Positions 9,195 to 16,081 of a DNA stretch of 58,282 nt are shown piece after piece. Within the stretch, counting starts at the first letter, position 1; each line of letters starts with the position of its first letter. The position numbers and the translations under genes were made by a program. The notes under the pieces are model-generated. The model was not told the origin of the DNA and did not search any database. It worked only from the letters and a program-made list of their open reading frames with translations. This DNA is from Poseidonocella sedimentorum (GTDB lineage: Bacteria; Pseudomonadota; Alphaproteobacteria; Rhodobacterales; Rhodobacteraceae), in assembly GCF_900116005.1 (NCBI RefSeq), contig NZ_FOYI01000015.1, positions 1-58,282 on the forward strand, read 5' to 3'.

Positions 9195-9485
9195 ATGTTC
9201 AAGGTCAATGTGGGACGAAGCAAAATGTGGAAACGCATACAACCACTTGTCGCAACTATTTGGCTCTGGTTCCGCTCCAAATCTCTTTTTGTTCAGTGTC
9301 TTTTGGTCATACCAATCCTCTGTGCGATAGCTTTTACGGCACTGATCGGCAATGTTGGATTGGCACTGATGGGTGGAGCTATTGCACTCTCAGGACCTAT
9401 TGTTGGATGGTTGAGTGGTGCTGCTGTTTTGATCCTCGGCAAAGCGACATCAATCATTTGGCGGGACCGAAGCCGTTCAGACTGA
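9195..9485 (+). CDS. Small predicted membrane protein
   Basis: A 96-aa frame starts MFKVNVGRSKMWKR and carries two hydrophobic stretches: about residues 30-50 (FVQCLLVIPILCAIAFTAL) and 55-85 (a glycine-rich GLALMGGAIAL and GWLSGAAVLILGK). A basic tail follows, so two transmembrane helices are likely. AAGG lies about nine bases before the ATG at 9195. It is the only plus-strand gene between kptA and the restriction-like gene. I cannot assign a function. Small two-helix proteins are common partners in phage-defence loci, but that is only context. Confidence 0.45.
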   Translation: MFKVNVGRSKMWKRIQPLVATIWLWFRSKSLFVQCLLVIPILCAIAFTALIGNVGLALMGGAIALSGPIVGWLSGAAVLILGKATSIIWRDRSRSD

Positions 9486-9644
9486 TTGCCCTGATCGAAA
9501 ATTCGCTACGCACGGACCGCAACCGTGCGCTTCAAAAGACCGACCATTCGTGGCACGAGCCAGCATTCTCAATTGGCAACACTCGGGGCGAGGAACGGGT
9601 GGACTTGTCCTTGGCTCTCTCACCCTCCTGTGCTGCACCCCCAC

Positions 9645-10763
9645 CTAAGCATTTGGAAAGTCTATGACAACGTCCTTGCCGAGGGTCAGACCCACCGCAT
9701 TGCAGGCCGCTTGAATAATCCTTAGCTTTTCTCGGTTGGCGATATTCGTCCCTATCAGCCAACCATCAAAAATCTCTTCCGCTCGAGCCAAATCTGGACG
9801 CTTTGGGTAGATTTCCTCCGGTGAGCGCGCGATGTGATTGCGAGACTTCCCACGCGCGCCATGTGCAATGTCGAGCATTCGATCGGGATACCGTTTCGCA
9901 ATTTCACCGAGAATCTCCACCAGCGCCGACTTCGCCGTGTTGGTTGTTCTCGTCTCACCGAAAAGCTCGAAAGTAACCTCTCTGCTACCGGAATTGGATG
10001 AGTTGTTCGTATTGGACGACATGACGAGGTTTGCGGGAACAGAAGGTCTAACTGAAGCTTCGACAGCTTTTGGCGCCACAGGCTGCTCAACGCTCGACGT
10101 GAGAGAAAGTGATTGAAGGAATGCCAAAACAGCAGTGCTGGACGGCCTCACGCCGGAGATCGCTTCAGTTTGATCTTGCAGCAATTCTACAAGCAGCTCT
10201 TCCGGTTCCCCTACCAATGATTGCCATGCTTGCGGGATGCTGCGCTGTGCCTCTCGACGAGACCGCAGATCACGGAAGTCCAAATCAACCGCATCTCGGG
10301 CTTCACCCGTTCTCACTCTTTCTCTCTGGAGATAACGCCTGAACGTTTCCTCGAGCTGGTTTTCGTCTCGCTCGACGAGGTGGAGCTTTTGAACTCGGCG
10401 CTGAGAGTAATCGCCCTCTCCTGGCGGATAATAGAAGCTCCATTCCCGGCCATCCGTGAGCACGCAAATCGGAACACCTTGATGGAAAGCATACTCGAAT
10501 AGTTGTTTATCTCCGGAACCAGCGCGTCCCACCCCCTTGACCTCAATGAAGACGCTTGGCTGCCTCACGCCACCAAAAAGGGCAAAATCCACCCGACCAC
10601 CTGGCATTGAAAACTCTGGAACAATCTGAGCGGGGTCAGCGTCATCCCACCCAAGTGACCGAAGGATTGGAAGAACTACACCAACCGAGACCGCAGCCTC
10701 ATTTTGGTATGCACCTTCCTCAAGTCGGGAACGTATAGATCTGATGAGGGTCTGTAAGGACAT
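9645..10763 (-). CDS. Orphan protein with type I restriction R-subunit N-terminal (HSDR_N-like) nuclease domain
   Basis: The 372-aa protein has an N-terminal domain (about 1-150) matching the HSDR_N/PD-(D/E)XK type: GGRVDFALF supplies the D, and PSVFIEVKG the E-x-K, followed by KQLFEYAFHQGVPICVLTDG and WSFYY. This is the DNA-cleavage domain of HsdR-like enzymes and also occurs in stand-alone proteins. There is no helicase domain and no hsdM or hsdS nearby. The C-terminal part (about 260-372) has a separate small domain with SPEEIYPKRP and DGWLIGTNI, which I do not recognise. The start at 10761-10763 has a weak ribosome site. It is a candidate stand-alone defence or regulatory protein. Confidence 0.7.
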   Translation of the reverse strand: MSLQTLIRSIRSRLEEGAYQNEAAVSVGVVLPILRSLGWDDADPAQIVPEFSMPGGRVDFALFGGVRQPSVFIEVKGVGRAGSGDKQLFEYAFHQGVPICVLTDGREWSFYYPPGEGDYSQRRVQKLHLVERDENQLEETFRRYLQRERVRTGEARDAVDLDFRDLRSRREAQRSIPQAWQSLVGEPEELLVELLQDQTEAISGVRPSSTAVLAFLQSLSLTSSVEQPVAPKAVEASVRPSVPANLVMSSNTNNSSNSGSREVTFELFGETRTTNTAKSALVEILGEIAKRYPDRMLDIAHGARGKSRNHIARSPEEIYPKRPDLARAEEIFDGWLIGTNIANREKLRIIQAACNAVGLTLGKDVVIDFPNA

Positions 10764-11039
10764 TTGCCATCATTGTTGCGGCATGGTTCACTTTGCAAGC
10801 CTCCAGAAACATGTCTTGCCGACCCGTATGCCTGTAAGGCCACTCGTTCGGCCCAAATTCGACTTTCGCGTAGGAGCAGGGCGCCGTGCAGCAGCATCCC
10901 TGAAGCCGACACTGGTGGACACAGGCTGACTTTGCTCAGAAGGCGGACAGTTCAGGTTACCAAGAAAGAAGCTTCAGGCCGCGTCAAACAGCGATGAGAT
11001 AGTCTTGGACAGCCAATCTATTACAAGGATAGTCTGTAG

Positions 11040-11654
11040 ATGGAGGAAGTTTTCGAGATATTCATGCCCATTCCCGATTTTTCAGCACACGGCGCTCTGC
11101 CGCCGTTCATTTCTGGTCATGCCACAAGTCGAGCCGCGCGGTCACCCTATCCCGCATCCATGCTCGATCTGGTTGAGCGCTTCTGCACATCACCGGACCG
11201 CGCCAGACTGTTACGGGGTCTGAACCTCTACAGAAAGCACCTGCACTCGGGTGGGTTTGTTTCAGGGTATCAGTGGATTGACGGCAGCTTCGTAGAGAAC
11301 GTCGAAAAACTACGAAAGCGCAGCCCAAGTGACATTGATGTCGTGACCCTGTTTAACCGTCCACTGAAATATCAGGCTGACCCCAAATCTTGGCCATCGG
11401 ATTACGAAGGACACTTGTTCGCAAGGTATTTCGATACGAACGCTATGAAACCCGTGTATAAGTGCGATACCTACGGCATAGACCTCGATGTAGGCTCCCG
11501 TGCCCTCGTCCGGAATTCAACATATTGGTTCGGGCTCTTCTCCGACATGCGGGATACGGTCGCAAAAAAAGGAATAATTGAAATTCCTCTTGCATTGGAC
11601 GCTATGGAGTTCAACGCGGTCGATCTGGCAATAGGGGGTAAGTTCAATGTCTGA
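11040..11654 (+). CDS. Nucleotidyltransferase-like protein (DUF6932-type)
   Basis: The 204-aa protein contains SGYQWIDGSFVENVEKLRKR followed by SPSDIDVVTLF. This is a GS motif with a DhD motif about 14 residues later, the signature of polymerase-beta-superfamily nucleotidyltransferases. A possible third acidic residue lies in YGIDLDVG near residue 152. The N-terminal RSPYPASMLDLVERF segment matches what I recall of DUF6932 proteins. AAGGAT lies nine bases before the ATG at 11040; an ATG at 11064 is an alternative. The stop overlaps the next gene's ATG by eight bases, so the two are an operon. Such NTases include toxins, antitoxins and second-messenger synthases; which applies is unknown. Confidence 0.65.
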   Translation: MEEVFEIFMPIPDFSAHGALPPFISGHATSRAARSPYPASMLDLVERFCTSPDRARLLRGLNLYRKHLHSGGFVSGYQWIDGSFVENVEKLRKRSPSDIDVVTLFNRPLKYQADPKSWPSDYEGHLFARYFDTNAMKPVYKCDTYGIDLDVGSRALVRNSTYWFGLFSDMRDTVAKKGIIEIPLALDAMEFNAVDLAIGGKFNV

Positions 11655-12603
11655 CCTCCAAAGAATGGCAGAGTTGGAAAGGCAACTGTCGGAGCTCGAA
11701 GCTCTTGAGGAGGAAGCCGAGTCTGACGGCGACGTGGTGGGGCGGCTGAGCTTCAAGACAAGGCTGGATATCGTAGCCACGGAACTTGCAGCACTCCGAG
11801 CGAGAGATGCTCGGGTCGCGGAAGTGGCTATACTGTTTGACGGTGCCCCTGTTGAGGGAAGCCGCACCATCGACGCGACCTTCGCTGCGCAGGCGCTTAC
11901 CTACTTTCAGGCAGTTGTAACTCGCCTTTTCGCTTCAAACTTAAAGGGCGAACTTGCGGCGCGCGGAAAAATCAAAGGAGCCGACCTCGCCGCCCTAAAC
12001 ATTCGAGGTATCGCAACAGGCTCATTTGGGTTCATCCTTGAAGAGAAGGACGCACGTCAGGCCAGCGCCGTCAAAACGCCGATCCGCGAGTCTCTTGAGG
12101 AGGCTGCGGCCCTATTTGAAGAGTTCACGCAGGAGAATGAGGATGAATTTCTTATCGATGTCGATGACATCAATCCCAGGGTATTCCGCGCACTCGCACA
12201 GTTCTTCCGGCACCTTGAAAAGAATGAGGCGGCCTTAAAAGCCAACCTTCCCGACCGTCAGTATTCATTTGATCGGGCAGGAATTGAACGCGCCTACCGA
12301 CGAATTTCTGAAACAAATGTAAAGATTGAACCAGTCATCTGGGTCGGAACACTTGTTGGACTTTCACCCATTAAGCGCACCTTCGATTTTAAGCGGGATG
12401 GTGCACAGGAAATAGTGTCCGGAAAGTTCAGCCATCAAGTAAGCCAAGACTACTTGGAGCGGATCGAGGGCGATCAGGGAATTACATTGGGCGCCCGTTT
12501 CACTGCCAAGATCGAGATCGGAACAATCAGAAAGCCTGATGGATCGATTAGCGTCAGTTACACTGTGACCGACCTTGTCGATGCGCCATCGGCGGAAGTG
12601 TAG
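11647..12603 (+). CDS. Hypothetical partner of the NTase-like gene, with N-terminal coiled coil
   Basis: The 318-aa protein begins with a strongly charged helical stretch (MAELERQLSELEALEEEAES, to about residue 60), probably a coiled coil. A mixed alpha/beta middle follows, with GIATGSFGFILEE and a helical acidic segment. The C-terminal region is beta-rich (LGARFTAKIEIGTI, SISVSYTVTDL). I do not recognise a named domain. Its start lies inside the preceding NTase-like gene (8-base overlap), so the two are translated together and probably act together. Nothing suggests membrane location. The pair could be a toxin-antitoxin or defence module; this is inferred only from arrangement and island context. 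Confidence 0.6.
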   Translation: MSDLQRMAELERQLSELEALEEEAESDGDVVGRLSFKTRLDIVATELAALRARDARVAEVAILFDGAPVEGSRTIDATFAAQALTYFQAVVTRLFASNLKGELAARGKIKGADLAALNIRGIATGSFGFILEEKDARQASAVKTPIRESLEEAAALFEEFTQENEDEFLIDVDDINPRVFRALAQFFRHLEKNEAALKANLPDRQYSFDRAGIERAYRRISETNVKIEPVIWVGTLVGLSPIKRTFDFKRDGAQEIVSGKFSHQVSQDYLERIEGDQGITLGARFTAKIEIGTIRKPDGSISVSYTVTDLVDAPSAEV

Positions 12604-13124
12604 ATTTTTGCGCGTGACTTGGCGCCCAATATAGCCCTCAGATGGAACATCCTTTCGAGACCATGCAGTCCTCTGCGCTGCTCAAACCAGGTAGCCCTGG
12701 TTAGCTTTTTTGCATTACTGGCCGCCATTCGATGACCATACTGCTCTCCTGTGCCGGAGGCTCCAGCCCGGGACTCTATGAGTCCCAACGGGATTGTGGT
12801 GGCATGTAGCGAAACTCAAGAGGTTGAAGGCCTACCGGCTTTTTCTGGGACAATTCCAATGTCAAGCGCTATGAAGGGTTGCTTCGCGCCGGCCCGATGT
12901 GGACGTTGCGACCAGCACAAACTTGCCTTTGGTCCATTGCGAGGCGAAGATCCTCTGTCAGCTCAAAATAAACCAGGAGCTGGAACTAAGCATTCCCTTT
13001 CGGCCCAAACACACAAGAAATGTTGCGGGGAAGTGAGGGGCGGCGATGTTTGGTCAATAAAATCAGAAAATCTCGGGGATTGCTCTCCCGATGGGTCAAC
13101 TTTTGCCTCTCTGCTCCCGGAACT
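12604..13124. other. Gap between the NTase pair and the retron reverse transcriptase gene
   Basis: This is the space between two convergent operons. I see no convincing gene: frames at 12751-13248 and 12986-13207 lack ribosome sites and family features. No clear intrinsic terminator with a long T-run was found. Base composition is lower in GC than the core genome, as elsewhere in the island. Confidence 0.5.
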
Positions 13125-14300
13125 CTATGCCTGCGGCCAATCAATCTTAGCGAATTTTTCCCAAGCTTTCTTTGCGTATTCAGGATCAACCGAGTGCGCG
13201 AAAGCAATCAACCCCTCAATATGGTTCCTCAATCCGAAAACGCTTTGAAAATGATTTTTCTCAGCATGCTCCACAACCCCCGGCCAGTCAGCACTGACGT
13301 GATGTAAGTGTCGTCGCAATTGGTTGCGAAACTTTTTTGAAAGCTGTGGCGTGGGTCCATCCACGAGCAACCCCAAGACAACTCGGCGCGCACCAGGTGG
13401 GACAACTTGCGTCTTGGTTAGGTTTGGCTCAAATGAAAATCTGCGGATCACCTTGTAGACTTCAGAAATCACTTTCTGAGCGACTTCGCGAGAAAAGGCA
13501 TCCGACTTCGTTGAAAACGTCAAGTCGTCCGCGTATCTTGTATACGTGAGCCCGAAACTGTTGGCGACATCCTCAACGGACTTGTCAAAATCAACCATTG
13601 CCAAATTTGCGAGCATTGGACTCGTGGGCGCTCCTTGGGGAAGATGGCCGAGAATGTCAACGGCGCTGTAAGCGTGTATGGAAGTATAAATGTGATTCCT
13701 GGTTCGCCACTTTTTATATGCCCTATTTCTCCTCCAAGTGGCACTCCCTTTTCGCGTGCATATTCGCGCCAACTCGAACGCGACAAGCGGCTGGTATCCC
13801 ATATCGGAGAAGACTCGGAAGACATTTTGCTCAGTTACGGATTCAAAAAAATTAATGATATCCAGCTTGATCAACCACCTACAACCACAGTGTAGACTGG
13901 CTGCATCAACAATGTTGCTTCCAGCTTGATAAGCCACACTGGCATCATGGGTCCGACCGTGAGCAAGAATATTTCGAGCAATCCATTTTTGCATCTTCAT
14001 GAGCTGGGGGTCCGGAGCACAAATTATTCTGAACCGTTTTGATGTCTGACCAGGGATGCCGCGTTTATGTATCTTGAATACACGATACTTATCCTCCGTT
14101 GATCTCTCGACTACCTCACGGAGGAATTTGTATTTGACATCCGCAGAGTAAGCCAAATGCTTCAGGCTGAATATCGGCTGACAATTCGGGGATTTGACCT
14201 GAAGTGCTTTCCCAATAGCTATAGCGGCGTCGACCGTCGCCAGGTCAGATCCCTTACTAATGGCAAATTTCTTGAAGTGCTGAGAGCGCCACGGTTCCAT
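13125..14300 (-). CDS. ret: Retron reverse transcriptase
   Basis: The 391-aa protein has the ordered reverse-transcriptase blocks: RGIPGQTSKRFRIICAPDPQ (RT1), IKLDIINFFESV (catalytic Asp), LPQGAPTSPMLANLAMVDFD (RT4), YTRYADDLTFS (YADD at about residues 257-260), and LTKTQVVPPGARRVVLGLLV (RT6-7). There is no intron maturase or endonuclease domain. A msr-msd RNA lies directly upstream, so this is a retron RT, which copies the msd part into RNA-linked DNA. The VTG triplet common in retron RTs appears as VLG, and I see no clear NAxxH motif. The ATG at 14298-14300 is the only reasonable start, so the a2 arm of the RNA lies within codons 4-8. Confidence 0.93.
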   Translation of the reverse strand: MEPWRSQHFKKFAISKGSDLATVDAAIAIGKALQVKSPNCQPIFSLKHLAYSADVKYKFLREVVERSTEDKYRVFKIHKRGIPGQTSKRFRIICAPDPQLMKMQKWIARNILAHGRTHDASVAYQAGSNIVDAASLHCGCRWLIKLDIINFFESVTEQNVFRVFSDMGYQPLVAFELARICTRKGSATWRRNRAYKKWRTRNHIYTSIHAYSAVDILGHLPQGAPTSPMLANLAMVDFDKSVEDVANSFGLTYTRYADDLTFSTKSDAFSREVAQKVISEVYKVIRRFSFEPNLTKTQVVPPGARRVVLGLLVDGPTPQLSKKFRNQLRRHLHHVSADWPGVVEHAEKNHFQSVFGLRNHIEGLIAFAHSVDPEYAKKAWEKFAKIDWPQA

Positions 14301-14513
14301 TTACTTCGAGCCCCTTGGGGCGACGACAAGGGAAGACACGTAGGAGACTTCGACGTCAGCGTGTCTTTCCTTGTAGTTTGACGCTGTAGTGAGCTTCATC
14401 GCGGGCTTGCGGAATCCTTCACCCGAGGCCGTGTGCTCTTTCAAGCATTCGCCTATCCGCTGCCAGTCTACACTGGCCGCGTTTGCTAAATGGTTCACTT
14501 TGGCGCTCTCAAC
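14279..14513 (-). ncRNA. Retron msr-msd non-coding RNA (predicted)
   Basis: On the minus strand the parts come in the expected order. The a1 arm (14513-14501) pairs with the a2 arm (14291-14279): 13 bp, one G-U. A TTTAGC motif at 14490-14485 matches the TTAGC priming region of Ec86, making G14486 the likely branching guanosine. A short msr stem-loop has arms 14477-14472 and 14467-14462 (6 bp, 4-base loop). A long msd hairpin has arms 14374-14360 and 14340-14326 (15 bp, one G-U, 19-base loop). A further 5-bp hairpin lies at 14321-14310. Total length is about 235 bases. a1 falls inside the last codons of the effector gene and a2 inside the first codons of ret. Boundaries are inferred from pairing only. 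Confidence 0.85.
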
Positions 14514-15796
14514 TGACTCGGAACATAGTAGGGTTTATCGGCACTTGGAAGTGTTTTGACGGGGGGAGCTGCTCGTCTGAGATACTTTAACTCACTATGT
14601 GCCTTCGGGGTCAAAACATATTTTGCATTGATCCAGCCGGCCGCTACGCATCTACGGATAATATCTTCGCTTTCTGCGATGCTCAAACCGGTCCTCGCAG
14701 ATACGACCACGGCCGTTCTCGGTTTCTTTTTGAGCGCTGTGAGCACAAGTGAAAACATGACCTCTTCAGGTTTCACATCGTGCTGCGAGGCCAACTCCGC
14801 CAGCCGGGACTCCCGCATCTTCTCGAGCTTGGCTATTGCCTGAGCGTGCCGGTCTTCTGCTATAGCCAGTGATCCAGGTTTTAATACGCGCCCTTGGAAG
14901 AGCGGCACCCAATTACGGCCTGCTTTGTGAAATAGTCTTGGAGCATTGTTGGGCATTCCGTGAGAGAATACGATCAGCGCGCCGATCCCAGAGTGCCCAA
15001 GACGCGGGATTGATTTGCTTTCGTAGTCCTTTGGACCATATTTGCAGCAAAGATCGAGGAAATCGTCATTTCTGTAGCCCTGCAAGTCAAAAACTGTTGG
15101 GCAAGCTTCAAGGATTGATACGGTCGGTTTACATGCGTGTTTTTCGAGCTTATCAATTCCGGCTTCCGCTGCGGAAAAAGCTACGACTTCAAAACTAATG
15201 AACTTCCCGGAGCGCCAACTTTTTACTGAAGCAAGACGCCACGCCGATTGAAGATAGCGAGACGCCTGACACCCTGAACCCACGAAATCGGTTACTAAGA
15301 TAAACTTTCGAATTTTCTTGTTACGTATCAAATCTGGGCCGGGATGATCGTAGGCGATTTCTGGATTTCCGCGGACATATTGGGTAATTATATTGGCCAC
15401 GATGCCCTCGCTGCCTGTTTCCGGATACTTCTTATTTTCTGATTGAACCGGATTGGGTCCTATACCGTAGGCCCTCTTTACTTTCGTTGTGGTTTCTTTG
15501 AAAAGACGATTTGGCTGGCCATTCCATTTCCGCACACTGCGTTCAGCATAGAGCGCTACCGGTTGGCCGCACGCCCTGACTCGCTCTTCAATGAGACGAA
15601 AAACACCATCTCGAAACTCGTCAGCACCGACTCTGCGAACGTTCTTGAGCATGTCGGCGGCCAAGACTTCGTCATCATCAAACTGACGCAACCAAGATAT
15701 TTCGTTTGCGCTAAAGTCCTGTGTATCCAATGAGCTTGTCCGTCCAAGGTCCGGTTCGTGGATTTGAGTGTAAACTCTTTCAAGATTGTCTGACAC
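14495..15796 (-). CDS. Retron effector: phosphoribosyltransferase-like domain plus winged helix
   Basis: The 433-aa protein has a phosphoribosyltransferase-like segment: a strand and glycine loop in KFILVTDFVGSGCQASRYL (about residues 164-182) corresponding to the PRPP-binding motif of PRTases. A C-terminal winged helix-turn-helix (about 345-410) includes LTALKKKPRTAVVVSARTG and VAAGWINAKYVLTPKAHSEL. A PRTase plus winged-helix partner is one of the effector types listed for retrons (type III in the Mestre classification, from memory). Retron effectors are held inactive by the RT-msDNA complex and released on phage attack. The GTG start at 15794-15796 follows AGGAGG by nine bases. The gene precedes the msr-msd RNA and RT on the same strand. 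Confidence 0.8.
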   Translation of the reverse strand: MSDNLERVYTQIHEPDLGRTSSLDTQDFSANEISWLRQFDDDEVLAADMLKNVRRVGADEFRDGVFRLIEERVRACGQPVALYAERSVRKWNGQPNRLFKETTTKVKRAYGIGPNPVQSENKKYPETGSEGIVANIITQYVRGNPEIAYDHPGPDLIRNKKIRKFILVTDFVGSGCQASRYLQSAWRLASVKSWRSGKFISFEVVAFSAAEAGIDKLEKHACKPTVSILEACPTVFDLQGYRNDDFLDLCCKYGPKDYESKSIPRLGHSGIGALIVFSHGMPNNAPRLFHKAGRNWVPLFQGRVLKPGSLAIAEDRHAQAIAKLEKMRESRLAELASQHDVKPEEVMFSLVLTALKKKPRTAVVVSARTGLSIAESEDIIRRCVAAGWINAKYVLTPKAHSELKYLRRAAPPVKTLPSADKPYYVPSQLRAPK

Positions 15797-16081
15797 TTTT
15801 CACGCCTCCTGGGAAGGTCTGAGAAAGGCCAAGCTACCGCTCAAGACCTCACTTCAGTGGCGCGCACCTCTTCACAATGTTCAAACGAGCCGTGATCCGT
15901 GATGTCAGTCGCGCTGGCCGTTGAACGGTTCGGTTCTGGCGATAGCGCCAGCATCCAGTAGCGGCTGCCCCCTATTGGCATCCGTGAAGTTGGGAAAGGA
16001 CACCAAATGCTTGGAAAATGGCCATCTGGACGAGCCAAATGGCCAAAATTTGGTGGTTAATTCAACTTCACGCGCGCTCCA
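15797..16081. other. Junction between the retron and the core gene nrdJ
   Basis: This space should hold the retron promoter (reading left) and the end of the nrdJ transcript. A 6-bp stem-loop with a 4-base loop is at 15936-15951. An AT-richer stretch at 16005-16060 has repeated ATGGCCA words. The word TGCTTGGAAAATG at 16008-16020 occurs again at 1048-1060. I could not define a transposon end here. Confidence 0.4.

Noticed and set aside
12751-13248. A plus-strand frame before the retron.
   Set aside because: It overlaps the end of the reverse transcriptase gene, has no ribosome site and no recognisable features.
13125-14300. Group II intron reverse transcriptase or diversity-generating retroelement.
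   Set aside because: There is no maturase or endonuclease domain, no intron RNA, and no variable-repeat target; the adjacent msr-msd RNA fits a retron.
14301-14498. A 65-codon frame exactly filling the space between effector and reverse transcriptase, starting GTG over the effector stop.
   Set aside because: It lies wholly within the predicted msr-msd RNA, has no family likeness, and the inverted repeats explain the sequence better.
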